A stretch of DNA of 64,000 nt from Romanomermis culicivorax (taxonomy: Eukaryota > Nematoda > Enoplea > Mermithida > Mermithidae), in assembly GCA_963922205.1 (NCBI GenBank), contig CAWUHX010000236.1:186001-250000 (forward strand), given 5' to 3'. Positions 33,801 to 45,900 of the stretch are shown here, piece by piece. The notes beneath the pieces were generated by a model. It worked only from the letters and a program-made list of their open reading frames with translations, was not told the origin of the DNA and ran no database searches. Both the position numbers and the translations under genes were made by a program. Every line of letters starts with the position of its first letter. Position 1 is the stretch's first letter.

Positions 33801-35680
33801 TCAGCGATGCAGTGGGACTGCCGGCTGAAGATGAATCGCCAGACCAAGGACTTCAGGACGAGGACGTGACTGAGCTGTCGGAAGATGAGCAGCAGCAAGA
33901 GCAATCAGTTCCGGCAACGGAACTGATGCAAGCTCAAACTGCTCAGACGCAGTCCGACCTCGACAACCAACGTCGATTAGCAATCATTCTAAAGATGGAA
34001 GAGGAGGCGAAGCAAAGAATTCGGCTCCAACGTGAACAAATGGAGGAAGAATTTGCAAAGAACGCGGCGATTTACAACGAAAAACTTCGCCAAATGTCAA
34101 TTCAATTCGGACTCCAAAAAGATGATACCGCAGCGCCCGAATTGGAAACAAAGGTAGTCGTATTAGAGCCACCATCGCCAATGAAGGTAGACGACGATAT
34201 GCCCTCCGATAAGCTGGTTATTGACGAAACGAAAGCGGAAACGCCGGATTCGGAGATGACGGAAAGTAGGGAGGTAATAGCGTTTTCTGCTGATGGGGGT
34301 GTTCCAGGGTTATACTCAGCCAAAGTCGTTCAAAGTATGAGAGAGAAGGGTTGGAACGACGAGAAAATATTATTTATGGCTGAGAGGAAAAAGAAAATGA
34401 GAGTAAAGGAGAAGGAAAAGAGGAAGAAGGGTATTAAGGGAGCAAAAGTAGAAGCGAAAGAGGAAGAAAGTAAGACGGCGTCTTCGTCCGTCATATCGAC
34501 CTCAACTCCTACGATTACCTCCACTACTACCCCCACTTCTCAAATTACTTCTACCTCAACTGGAACACCATCATTGGCCACATCTTCAGTGGTCACTGCA
34601 ACTCTGGATAGCACATCCACAACTAGTCAAGCTTCAGGCGCAATAGGCCTTGCGATGGGGAAACCGATACCGAAAGGTCAGGCAAAACCCAGCAAGGACC
34701 AAAAACCTGGAGTGGCAGCTAGTCAAGTGCAAGGGACTGCTCCTAGCAAAATTAAGCAGGCACAGGCTGCTCAGGTAACTGAAACGCCGGAAGTGACTGC
34801 GGAAAAATTTAAGGACAGTCTCTTGGACTTCTGGGACGTTTATCAGCCAAAAGCCAGAGAAGCTGGCCCAATATCATTTTTTACGAGTGCAGTGGCCAAA
34901 TATTTTGCTTTCGAGCAATTTGAGTCAGAAAGAGTCTTCTTCATGGTAAACGACGCCGTTAGGGAAATCTACCGGGACTACGAACAACAGTTCAGAGTCC
35001 AGGGAGCGTTTCTCTATGATCGGACAAATTTACCTGAAGAACTCTGGGAGAGGGTCATGTATGACTTTCTCCCCAGGTGGCTCAAGTCGGAGAGAGCACC
35101 TGATGCTTTTTCCTCGGTAAGGTATTTGGTTATGATGCTATTCCTCGTGTTGGAATGCGCCCCGCTATCCCCGATGCATATTGGAAACATTTATGCCAGG
35201 GCGATGGTGGCGGCGAATAACCGACTGTTGAGGGTGTATAATAACCACGATACCCCCTTGGAATATAAAACGGCCTTTCGATCTGTGATGCTTAGTAGCA
35301 ATCACCAGGTCGGAGTGATGGGAGCCAAAAGAAGTGCCAGTTCAGACTTGCAAAGCTCTGTTAAGTTCAGTAAAGCTCAAGACGGAAAAACTGGCGCTAC
35401 TTTGAAGGTTCCCGGACCTCAAGGTCAGGGTCAAGGCCAAGGAAGCCAGGAAATAGCTCCAAGTACGCAAGGAAAGGTGCAAAAGACTGGTAACCGAGGC
35501 CGAGGCCAGTTTCAGTTCCACAACCCCAACCGGGGTGGTCGTGGAGCGGTGCGTGGCAGAGGTGCCGCGCCTCAGGTGCAAGGAAGAGGAGGCCAACAGG
35601 GCCAATGGGTATGGAGGCCTTACGGAGGTCGTGGAGGAGCCCAGAGAGGGGCGCAAGGAGGCGGCGGGCCGCAACAGTAA
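30844..35680 (+). CDS. copy B: ORF2, DEDDy 3'-5' exonuclease with coiled coil, helical domain and RGG tail
   Basis: Two exons join in frame: 30844-30949 (the exon itself opens at 30773) and 31587-35680, with a 637-bp GT-AG intron, giving about 1,399 residues. Numbered from the Met at 31607, residues ~48-245 read as an RNase D/WRN-like exonuclease. Exo I is GFDVEKV (Asp53, Glu55), Exo II is [10 protein letters not shown] (Asp125) and Exo III is [15 protein letters not shown] (Tyr230, Asp234), so all five DEDDy residues are present. A conserved region with [10 protein letters not shown] follows (~460-580). Then come an acidic/Gln stretch, a coiled coil (~785-835), a Lys-rich patch (~926-955), a Ser/Thr linker, an all-helical domain (~1064-1240) and an RGG/RG tail (~1290-1357). 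Copy C preserves the same domain order. The family predicts 3'-5' trimming of RNA or DNA. The RGG tail and helical domain may bind nucleic acid or form particles. The role is inference. Confidence 0.85.
30950..31586 (+). other. ORF2 intron of copy B
   Basis: The donor GTAAGC follows GTCGACG and the acceptor GATTTTTCAG precedes ACCACAAT, leaving a split GAC codon (phase 1). Copy C has an acceptor at the same codon position (42951), which supports a real conserved intron. The intron contains GATCCG-rich direct repeats near 31125-31165. Confidence 0.65.
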
Positions 35681-36379
35681 ATTAGCCGCATAATTTTTGG
35701 CCAAAAAATATTGTTTTCGCATTTATTTTTCACAAAAAACACAAAATACAAAAAAATACAAAACCACAAAAATACAAAAAAAAATATAAAATACAAAATA
35801 CAAAAAAAAAATTTTTTCTTATTTGTTGCGTGCTTTAAATTTTTTATTCGTTTTCGTACCTCGCATCGCCAAAACGGGCATGTACAAAAAATTTATTTTT
35901 TCACTTAATCTCATCTAAATCTCGCCTTATTTTTTCTTTTTTTTTTTTTTGCTCAAATCGATACGCCCGGGAGATTTTTGATTTTTTTTGTGATATGCGT
36001 ACTAATGTATATATTTTGTAAATTATTTAGATATTTTAGAAAATGTTTTTTTTGGCGAGGGCAACGTTGGAAAAAAGACGGAGGCTTCACGGCGAAACAC
36101 ACAACCAGAAAGAGATAGACAGACAAATGTTCTGTCCCTGGCGTCCAGCGTAAAGCACGAAGCGAAAGGTCACGGGATGGACGGCAACCGAAGACCCTCG
36201 GCCCTGGTGCAGGTCAAATTGGATTTCGGCGGTACGCCAACAAAGTCAAGCCGACGCGGAGTCGTCGATCCGTCGGCGTCCAGACCAAGAGGTAGCGCAC
36301 CCGGACGGCCTTGTGGACATTCCGGTATGCCTGGTAAAAGACTTGACGTAAGAGGGTGGTCATTCAGAAAGCTTTCCGC
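35681..36379 (+). other. copy B: 3' untranslated region
   Basis: It starts with a low-complexity AAAATACAAA-type stretch (35735-35815) and continues GC-richer from 36050. A frame at 36177-36395 has no recognisable motif. Confidence 0.45.
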
Positions 36380-36644
36380 AAGGGGGCATGAATGACCAAA
36401 AAGGTTCAGAAAACTGCTTTGACTGTATTAGGGCCTGAAAAGGTTCCAAAATTGTCATTGCGGCGTAATATGAATCTTTTTAACCTCCCGTTGGTCAGTT
36501 TCGAGGCTCGAGGGATGTCAGGGATGGACATAGTCTATCTCAAAGTTGTGAAGAAATAGCCGAAGTCGACGCGTTTTGCGTCGACGCCGATTTGCATAGA
36601 CACCGTGCATAAATATGCCGGTCGTCTATGTTTTTGGTCATTCA
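36380..36644 (+). mobile_element. copy B: polypurine tract and candidate short LTR
   Basis: CCGCAAGGGGG at 36376-36386 resembles copy A's polypurine context (CCGCAAGGGGGGG). Two bases later TGAATGACCAAAAA (36389-36402) begins a segment that ends with its exact complement TTTTTGGTCATTCA (36631-36644). TG...CA ends with a 14-bp inverted tip after a purine tract suit an LTR of about 256 bp. A MITE inserted at this place would look similar, and no flanking duplication is visible, so the LTR call is tentative. Confidence 0.45.
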
Positions 36645-37116
36645 GTGATTTATTGTTTGTTTTTTATTGAAAGAAAAATATCGGCGGCCCAGTAGGGCAT
36701 AAATTTATATTATTTGTTATTTTATTGTGGTGGAGCACGTCCGCCGTAAATACAACGACCCTCGGCCGATCGCCTTTGGATTACTCGCAGCGGAGGGAAC
36801 GCAGGTTAGACCCCGGACTTCTGGAGAGCCACCCAGCGTGCAAGTCTACATTTACAACTCAGTTCTCGGCCTGACTTCTGATTTTGCCCCTGGTTTGAAG
36901 TTACTTGAGCTCAGGGTGTTATCATTTCTTCTGCAGTTCTTCGGGACGAAAGCAGGAGATTTTTTGTTGAACTTGAGACTGACTGAACTGTTGCAAGCTT
37001 ATTCTACCTAAGGTTTCGGCCTGATTAGGTGAATTTGTGAGTGACTGATTAGGTCTATTTTTGGTATCAAATCCTTTATTTATATCTCTCAACTTCCACC
37101 AAGTCTCATTTCAACA
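36645..37116. other. linker between copy B and the right direct repeat
   Basis: A frame at 36727-37011 (94 codons) has no recognised motif. The segment could be LTR remainder or flanking DNA. Confidence 0.3.
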
Positions 37117-38945
37117 CTGAGTGAGAATATCATTTTTGCAATTTTTCCATCAATTTCCATCAAAATTTTCTTTTCATTTTCAAATCAAAAATCCAGATGT
37201 CATTCAGTTAGTGAGTGGGAAGTCTGCCCCATAGTCTCCTTCTATGGTGTCACACCACTATTCTAATTTTTCGAATGCACTCTTTTTTTGGTATAACTAC
37301 GGAGCTGGCTCGAGCTTTCAGCTTATTTGCTAACTGTTCCCGCCACCTTTTGCCGACAACAGTTTGGACTCGGACCATCGATTTGACGCATCACAGCTTA
37401 TCGTGCATCTCCTGCTGCTTGAACGCCACTTTGTGAAGTTGACGGCCACTCAAAAACCAAAATTTGACTTGACACCCGTACCAAAGAACAGATCGGCAAC
37501 ATGGAGCCCATCACAGTTTAGTTTTTCCAAAAATTTATTTTTCATTTCAAAAACTACCCTCATTCTTGTGCAAAATTCACTATCTAAATATAGCCTTTGA
37601 ATCGCCCCAAAAAAAATTGTTCATCTGTTTACTGTATAGTATAATCGTATTTCTCACTGTTTTCTTGTATATATCTTTGGTTTGCTCGTTTGTTTTGTAT
37701 CAATCATCTTCTCCAACTTCAACCATCTTCGATGGATGCCCACCCAATTGCAGCATGCAACTAGGATGTTCAACTTGGCTGGCTCTACCGCTTTCAATTT
37801 TCAATTTCCTCACAATGTCAGATCAACATAACTCGGCTGGCCCTGCCACGGATGTTTAACTCCCGTGGCACCACTGCTTGGTTTTCGTCACCAGTCCGAT
37901 TTCCTGCTACAACTTTCTCATCTGCCCCGGAATGTTCCACCGCAAGCCGCTGCCGATAGTTTGTCATTTTCGCCTGCCATGTAATGTTTTCGCTATCTTC
38001 AATCTTCCCCGGGACTGGTCGGACCTTCGCTCTCCGAATCCCCAAGGTAGTGGCCAGCCTCACCCTCCCATCCACATGGCGTCGTATGCTGGTGCACTCC
38101 AGTATATCGGTGCGGATGGAGTGACAACGCGAGCTGCGGTGTTGCTGAATTTACAGCCTCGCTAATCATGCATAGTCGGAAGGTCTCACCATATGCGCTG
38201 TCCAAAATTGGCTCAAACAACCCCAACAACTCCGTCAGCCCCACTGTGTGATACTGAAGATCCCTTCGGCTACCCCAGTGAAGGCCAGTGGCGGAGCCCT
38301 TCCCCTTGCATGTGGCAGAGCCCTTCCCCTTGCATGTTTTGGTTGTTTCTTGACGATCACTTAAGGTGATCTACCGCAAGGGGGGGAGGGGTGTTGTAGT
38401 GTGTTTCTGCCGATTTTTCACAATTTTCTAATAGATTTATCAATTTGTAAAAACGCCCACAAGTACAACACATCCAACCATGCCCTACCTGGCCCAGCGC
38501 GACGGTTACTGTAGAAGACGGTTTTGGTGAATTAGTCAGTGTATATTATTGATTATTCTCGTGTGCCTCATCTCTCATATTATAATTATCATTTTACCTG
38601 TACATTACTCGCTTCGTTTTTATACTGGTAAGACGTCATATTTTTTGGAAGGGGCGATTTGAAGGTAAGTTGTATAAATAAATGTTTAGTTAGAAAAGTG
38701 TTTTATTTGTGTCCAAAAGTGTGTTACCTTGTCTGACTAGTTTTAGTCAGGCATTTCTTGGAAAGGTAGTATCCTGTTCTTGACTTCTCGCCCCTGAGTG
38801 AGGAGTCATTCCAAGGTTTAGGGCAAGCCCAGGGAAGCACTGGCGTTAAGGTCGATCCCTGGCTATCTCTCCTGCACATCAATTCCCCTTGCTGATTCTA
38901 CACCCCTTCCTCCGACCTGACGGATCAAGGAGGCAAGAAATTGGT
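37117..38945. repeat. 1,829-bp direct repeat, right copy
   Basis: This is the second copy of 27537-29365, at a constant offset of 9,580 bases. It includes the polypurine tract at 38378-38391 and an LTR start at 38392. It ends at GAAATTGGT, here joined to the N-terminal part of the reverse transcriptase of copy C. The upstream flank differs completely from that of the left copy. Confidence 0.9.
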
Positions 38946-41900
38946 CAGAGCCGGTCCGAAACGCCCATTTATTCCTCAAATACAACAAGAGTTCAGGAAA
39001 GCTTTATACACTATGCTGGCTAAATCCAACATACCATCTGATCAATTGGAACAAGCTCTGAGATGTCTTGCAAAATATGGAGACGTATTCAGCTTGCCAA
39101 ATGATCCTCAAACTACTACACTTTATTTGACCTGAAATAAATACAGGTGATGCAGCACCTGTTGCAAAACAGTATCACAGGACTGCCATAAATTTAAGGC
39201 CACATGTTTGTGAGCATGTATAAGATATGCTCAAAAAGGGTGTGATAGAGCCATCAAAGTTGCCTCAGGCAGCTCTGTTATTCTTAGTAGGTAAAAAGGA
39301 TGGTACCAAGCGACTGGTAGTGGACTTTAGAGGTATAAACGAGGTCACCAAGGATGATAAGTATTCCATTCCAAGAATGGATGACTATCTAGACTGTCTA
39401 GGGGGAGCCAAATTTTATACCACCTTAGATCTCAAATCTGGATATTGGCAAGTGCCAATAGATGAAGAAAGCAAGGAAAAAACTGCTTTCCTATTCCAGG
39501 AAGGGCTATATCAATTCAAAGTCATGCCTTTTGGCTTAAAGAATGTGTCAGCAGAGTTCCAGTGCATGATGGAGACGGTCTTGCACCCATATGTGTGGAA
39601 AATCTGTCTTGTATATATAGATGATATTATAGTATTCTCAAACACATTTGAGGATTATTTAGTTAATATAGAGCTAGTCCTGCAAGCTCTTAGGAAGGCT
39701 CACCTGACCTTGAAGCCAGAGAAGTGTGAATTTCTCCCGGAGAGAGTCCATTGTTTAGGACATATCTTAAATTGGGATGGCGTTTCCCCAGATCCGAAGA
39801 AGGTTGAAGCCATTAAAGAGTCTCCATTTTAGAGTCCAAAAGAAAACTCCAAAGGTTTCTAGGCATGCTACAGTGGTGTAAGAAATTCATACCAGGTCTA
39901 GCTAAACCTGCAGAACCTTTATACAAGTTAACTGGAAAAAGCAGTGTTTGGGTAGTATCCGAGGTTCACCATCAGGCTTTTTAGAGCCTAAAGGATGCAT
40001 TGTCATCAGTGTCTTTTCTAAGGTAGCCGGTTTTGGACGGGTCTGCGGACTTTGCCCTTCAGACGGATGCCAGCAGAGCAGCACTGGGAGCAGTTCTCTA
40101 CCAGGAGACCAAGTCCAACAGCTGGGTTATAGCTTATAATAGCAGAATTTTAAAAGTGGATGAGAAAAAGTGGTCAGCCACGGAAAGAGAAAGCTTGGCC
40201 ATTGTATATGGCTTGAAGTTATACAAGCACTATCCAGTAGGTCACAGAGTGATCATAAGAACTGATCACAAGCCATTGCTTTCGATGAAGGTCAATGTGA
40301 TGACTAATGGTAAGTTGAAGAGATGGTACTCATTTATCTCTCAGTTCAACCATAAACTAGAGTATGTGCCTGGAAAACAAAATGCCATGGCAGACTTTCT
40401 TTCTAGAATGGATAAACCAGATGATCAAATGGAAAAGATACCGCCAAAGTGGGAACAAATGTTCTCAGAAGATAGAGGAGAGTCAAATCTCAAAGATTTG
40501 GAAGCACAGAAGATTGAGAAAATGTATCTTAATCTGGTGAGTAGATTCAGAATTTTGACAGATCGGAATCCTGAAGACGGTACTCCATTGTATCCAGAGA
40601 AGAAAACTGAGGAAAATCAAGGGATCAATACAAATCCAATATTTACACAGATATATCTTGAAGATTCTGAGGGTGATCCAGAATCCATTTCACCAGCAAA
40701 CTTGGTAAATGCGGTAACTACAAGGAGCATGGGGAAAGAGGCGGAAAAGAGTAATCAGGCTCAGGTCCAGCCTGATGGCAATCAGGGCCAGGTAAAAGGA
40801 AGTAAAGGTAACCAGGAGAAAAGTAAGGAAAAGAGAGTTACCTGGTTATATTCCCAAAAGGAACCGGAATTTACTTTGGCAGACCCCAAGGAAAGTAAGT
40901 TGTCAAAAGGGCTCATTAGAGATGATCTCATGGCCCTCTTGCAGAGAAAAGATGAGGTATTGAAACCCTACTTTGATAGATTGGTTCTGAATGGGGCAAC
41001 CAAGTATCATAGTGGATTTTATATCCAGAACAAGGTGTTATACCAGGAAGTCGGACAAGGAGCTGATGATCAAGTATTTGTCCCATCCTGCCTAAAAGAC
41101 AATACTTTGCACCAGTACCATGGTGCCATTAGGATGACTCATCAGGGGTTCAAGAGAACTCTTGCTATGATCAAAAAACGGTTCTGGTGGCCTGGAATAG
41201 AAAAGGATGTTAGGCACTAAATCAAGTTTTGTGGAGTATGTCAAATGGCTAACCCGGAAAAGGCTGAAGTTCCACTGATACCAATAATCCCAGAAGGTCC
41301 TTTGGACATTGTATCAGTGGGCATCATGGGTATTTCTCCACTAAGTGAGAAGAGATCATATGTCATAGTCTTTCAAGACTACTTTACAAAGTGGGTTGAA
41401 GCTGAACTGATCCCAGATTAGTCAGCTAGCACCATAGTAGATACATTTCTACAAGCCATTGTATTTAGACACGGGACTCCACGGAGATTACTCAGTGACA
41501 GAGGAGGTTATTTTACCTCAGATCTGATGAAAGAGATCTGCAATTTGTTAGAGTGTCTAAAAATTTACACAACAGCTTACCATCCTCAGGGAAATGGTAT
41601 GGTTGAAGGATTCAATCAGACACTCATAAAGAAGCTCAGAAAAGTGGGGATTGAGGAAAAAGACAACTGGCCACGATATTTAAGAGCTGTGGTCTTTGCC
41701 TACAATGCTACCCCACATGCAGCAACAGGACAATCCCCTTTTTTATTGCTTAGAGGTCAGGAGGCAACCTTTGGGTTAAACTTATCGAAGGCATACGATA
41801 TTGTAATGCTGGACATTAATGCAGAGGCTTACAAATTTGTGTTGACAAATTATCTAGTCAACTTGTACAGAGATATTGCTAAAAATATCCAGAGTGCTGC

Positions 41901-42156
41901 CGAAAAATCAAAGAAATACTTTGATAAAAAGTCCAAAGAACACAAATTCAAAGAAAAGGACTGGGTTCTGCTAAAAGTAGATAAGCAGAAAAAATTAGGA
42001 CTGCCTTGGTCTGGTCCATTAATAATTTTGGACATTTCACGAGCAGTATAAAATGTTGTCACCATTGTTCATTTGGACAACCCGCTAAATTGCCAAATTG
42101 TTTCTATCAGTAGGTTGAAACATTTTCATTATGAGACCACTAGGGTCTTGCCGTGA
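38946..42156 (+). pseudogene. copy C: Ty3/gypsy pol (RT, RNase H, integrase), decayed
   Basis: Homology begins at the repeat border, just before the RT, so protease is missing. RT motifs include LVVDFRGINE, TTLDLKSGYWQVP and the catalytic YIDD near 39616. Stops or shifts occur at 39133, 39222, 39830 and several between 39830 and 40030. RNase H resumes in the frame from 40033 (QTDASRAALG, RTDHKPL). A charged linker rich in K, Q and N (about 40720-40850) precedes the integrase finger (HQYHG, THQGF), which is broken by TAA at 41218-41220. In the core the first catalytic Asp is replaced by Gly (VSVGIMGIS against VSVDIVGIS in copy B), while the second Asp and the Glu remain. Another stop is at about 41419. 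The copy is dead but clearly of the same family as B. Confidence 0.85.
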
Positions 42157-42951
42157 ATAGCGGGAGCCAATCAGGACACATAACAAGAGGAAAATACATC
42201 ATTTTCTTATATGGCGCATACAGTTACGACTGGAGCACCAGAGCAATTGTTCTCATTTTGAAATTTGCTCAAGGGGAATCCATGCCCAAAGTTGCACCAA
42301 TTTTTTTTGTGTATATCTTGCACGTGTAGGTGCTCATTTTAAAAATATTTAGTAGTGTTTTGTAATATAAATATGAGTTAGAAGGGATGAAAAATGGGAG
42401 TACCGAGAATCGGAAACTCATAGCCAATCAAGGAATTTCCTAATTTAGAAATAGACCTGCTATCAGCGAGAATTAGACCTTTCCAGGGAAACCTAGAACC
42501 TTGGGTTCAGCCCGTTCAATTTTTATTCATTGAATTTCAACAAAAATCAACTATTTTCAAATCAAATTATATCACTTTTTGAAATCAAAATCATAAAAAA
42601 TTATCAATCTCCAGTGCTATAAAAATTGTAAATACTGAGCGCCACAAATGGGGCGTAGTTGGTTGCTCAAGCAGCTGGTCAGAGATTGGTGTCCGATCAA
42701 ATGATGGACAATCAGATCAGGTCTACCCTTCCCAACATATAGAGGTAGCAAGGGAAAGATTTGGTAAGGTGTTAGTTGCTTACCAGCAATGTTTGTTATA
42801 TCAGTGGCTCACCTAACACAAGCCTGCACTAATTTATTTTTCTGCAAAACTTAACCCGCTTGGTGTAGTGGTGTTGGTGTATTATAGACCTAAAATAGAT
42901 GCTGAAAAAGGGGAATAAATAACCAAACTTATATTATTTTTTATCATTTAG
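42157..42951 (+). other. copy C: spacer between pol and ORF2
   Basis: It corresponds in position to 30414-31586 of copy B. A possible remnant of the first ORF2 exon lies near 42650-42740, ending before a GAGGTAGCA donor-like site. The acceptor TTATCATTTAG ends at 42951. I see no polypurine tract plus TG start here, which argues against an LTR between the two genes. Confidence 0.4.
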
Positions 42952-45900
42952 ACTATAACATCAAATGGGTCATTCAAGTCCATGAATTGAACCAATGGTT
43001 CAAGGGAACCTTTGGGTACTGGCCGGCTAATCCCAAGGAACCAGTCTTGGAAGACATGGGTAAGGCCAGCCAGGTACTCCAATACGTCCTAGAAGTCTCC
43101 ATCTTCAGAGGACATCCAATTTGTGGATTTGATGTCAAAAAAGTACATCAAGATAAAGTTGCCGCCTTGTTCAAGACGAGAGAGGTTGACAATCTGATAG
43201 GAAAACAATTTGCCCGATATATTAGCTTTGCCTTAATAAGTGGTCAAACCTATGTCATCGATACCACCAGCTTAATGGAGAACGAATGGGTAAGTTTACA
43301 TGATTTCCTAAATTCAGATATGCTATTTGCCGGTTATTCGGTACTAGAAGACCTTATTATCATATATAATGTATGCGGAGAAGGTTGAGATGGCAAAGAC
43401 AGGGACAAAACTGTCCTATTGTGGGAACATCTAAGGAGGACCAGAGGTCAATAATTTGATTTAGACTGCTTTGCCTTGACTATAGTAGGGCCAAACCTAG
43501 AGAAACAGTGTTTTCAGATGGGTATATGTCCCGAAACCTTTAGGTCAAAGGGACTGTTCACAGAATTTTACTTAATAGATGTGGGCCCTTACCAGTATGA
43601 TTTCACACTTAAGGCGAACCGTGATCAGTTTGCCAAAAGAGGCATATTACCGGAAGAGCTAAGGTACACAGCTCTAGACTCGTACTATTCTTTATTAGTT
43701 ATGCTTGCCGCGATCCATTATGGCATGGCCGATTACCTGCTGATGCAGATGCAGGTTTTTGAGCATGATAGAATGGAGCCCAAGCAGATCAATACAATTG
43801 CCCTTCATTTTTATCAACAATATTTGATAATTCCAGGGCATATAAATTGTGAAATGGGACTAGGTTACCAGGCCATGGAAACTGATCAGGTACAGCCAAA
43901 CATGGTGTACCACATGATGAAGTGTGAAATTTATAACTGTTGGGCCGTCAAAATGCAGGGAAATAACACAGGTTATTATACCCCAGCAACCGACTGAAAT
44001 CCGGCCAGGGCACCAGATGTGCCATTACCAAGTGGATTCTACCGAAGGGATAGCAAACCACTTAAAAATGACGGTTATAGTGAAGACACGGATCCCTACA
44101 ATATTCAGGATGTTCAAGTACCAGACTGGAGTAATATCAGCCAAGATATCCTGGAAAATCTCAGAAGTGGTAAGTCTTACTGGGATTTAGATGGTAAGAT
44201 ATTGCTGATGCTGTATGAAAATGCTAAGCTATACTGGCTACAAGCCAGGAAGCCTGATGATATCCCATAAGAAGCATTCTCTGGTAATAATCATTACCCA
44301 GTAGACATTGAAGGCCACAAAGGAGTCTATAAGACAAACTTTTATACACCAAACTTGGCCAAAATATCCAAAGTTTTAGATGAGCAAAACTTTATGGAGT
44401 TAGAGCGAGTCTGTAAATTTATGCCTTTGGCCTATCATTCGGCATGGCCTCATTCGAGAGCAGAGTGGGATTTCGAAACAGCACAGCTGCTAAATTATAG
44501 CTTTCTAAATAGTTATAGTAGAGATGGCCAGGAAGCGATAAGACAAATGTCCTGGAAGTCAGGTGACTGCCTGGCCTACTATTTAGAGTTAGCAGCAATA
44601 TTGCTGCCATTGAAACCCTGAGATCCACTGAGAATAGGGGTATATGCAAAGCAAAATCGATTCAGATTTGTCCCGTTGTGATTTAAAGAAGCTGAGGAAG
44701 CTTTGCAAATTGGTGGCTATAAATTGATACTAAAGGAGGAAGCCTATAAAGTAAACCCTTACTATTTTGTAATCTTTTATTATATATGCTTCGAGACTTT
44801 GACACTGGGGTTGTGGTATCCCATGAGGGAAGACGTCGATCCAACGGACTAACCCATGGCATACGCCCCACGAAATCCACTCGAAATCAGACTGGAGTTA
44901 GTCAGCAACAGCTTTCCGGAGAGAACATTGGCCTCAGATATGCCTGAGTATACATTAAGCTATACCCCAGCCAGTGAGTTAGTCTCAAAGGTACCCTTAA
45001 ATCGTCCTTCAATATCCAAGACAGCGCAAGCTGGAGGGTCAGGACAGACAGGTCAAGTCACAGCAGCAAGCCCTGGTGCGGATAGTCAAAACACAGCAAC
45101 CAGCGTTGGTCACTGGAACTACACAAGCTGCTGTGGTGGTAGTTGTGGTGCCGCCGCAAATGCTACCAGCGGTGGCACAGCCGACTCCAGTACCTCAAGT
45201 TTAGCAGCTGGTAGAAGTAGAACCGGAAGTCGTCACCATAATGCAATCTGTGCCTCCAGCGCCAGCTGTTTTACCAGCTAAAATTAAACAGCTGTTGCCG
45301 AGCATACGGAATTCAGACTCTGAGTCCAGTTCGGAGGAGGAAGAAGAAGGTGAGATTCTGGAATCTGCGAGCCAGATAGTGGAGGAAAAAGACTCCATGG
45401 AGGCTAAGATGCAACAACAGGAAATTGAGGAGGAAAAAATCCAGACTCAAATAGACAAGGCTGCAACCAAAATGTTGGGAATCAATGTTAGACTGGATAA
45501 GATGCAGGAAGCATCCCAGGAAATACCTGTCAAGGCTAAAGATACTAAGGCTCATGACCTGCAAGCCAAGCATGAGGTCCTTCAGGCCAAAATTCAGGAA
45601 CAAAAACGCCTGGTGCAGCAGGAATTCCTGCACCAGCGGGCGTTGCAGAAAAAGTTGTAGGAGCAGTCATACGCTGATGACAGCTCAGATTCAGCTGTTG
45701 CGGCCACAGAGCAGATGAAAAGGGGAAGAATTTATGATGAAGGAATCCCCAGAGTTTATTCTCCTGAAAAAGTTCAGCAGATGTTGGTCAAAGGAATGTC
45801 GGAGAGATTTATCCGACAACTAGGTAGAGAAAAGATAAGACGCTGAATCCGACTAGGTAAGGCGCGGGCACATAGACTAGCAGCCAAACAGCAGTTGCAA

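Noticed and set aside
36177-36395. 72-codon frame after ORF2
   Set aside because: It overlaps the polypurine tract and candidate LTR and has no motif or homologue in copy C.
27537-38945. a single element with 1.8-kb LTRs at both ends
   Set aside because: The repeat lacks TG...CA ends and target duplications, contains its own polypurine tract and LTR start, and the inside begins in the middle of an integrase.
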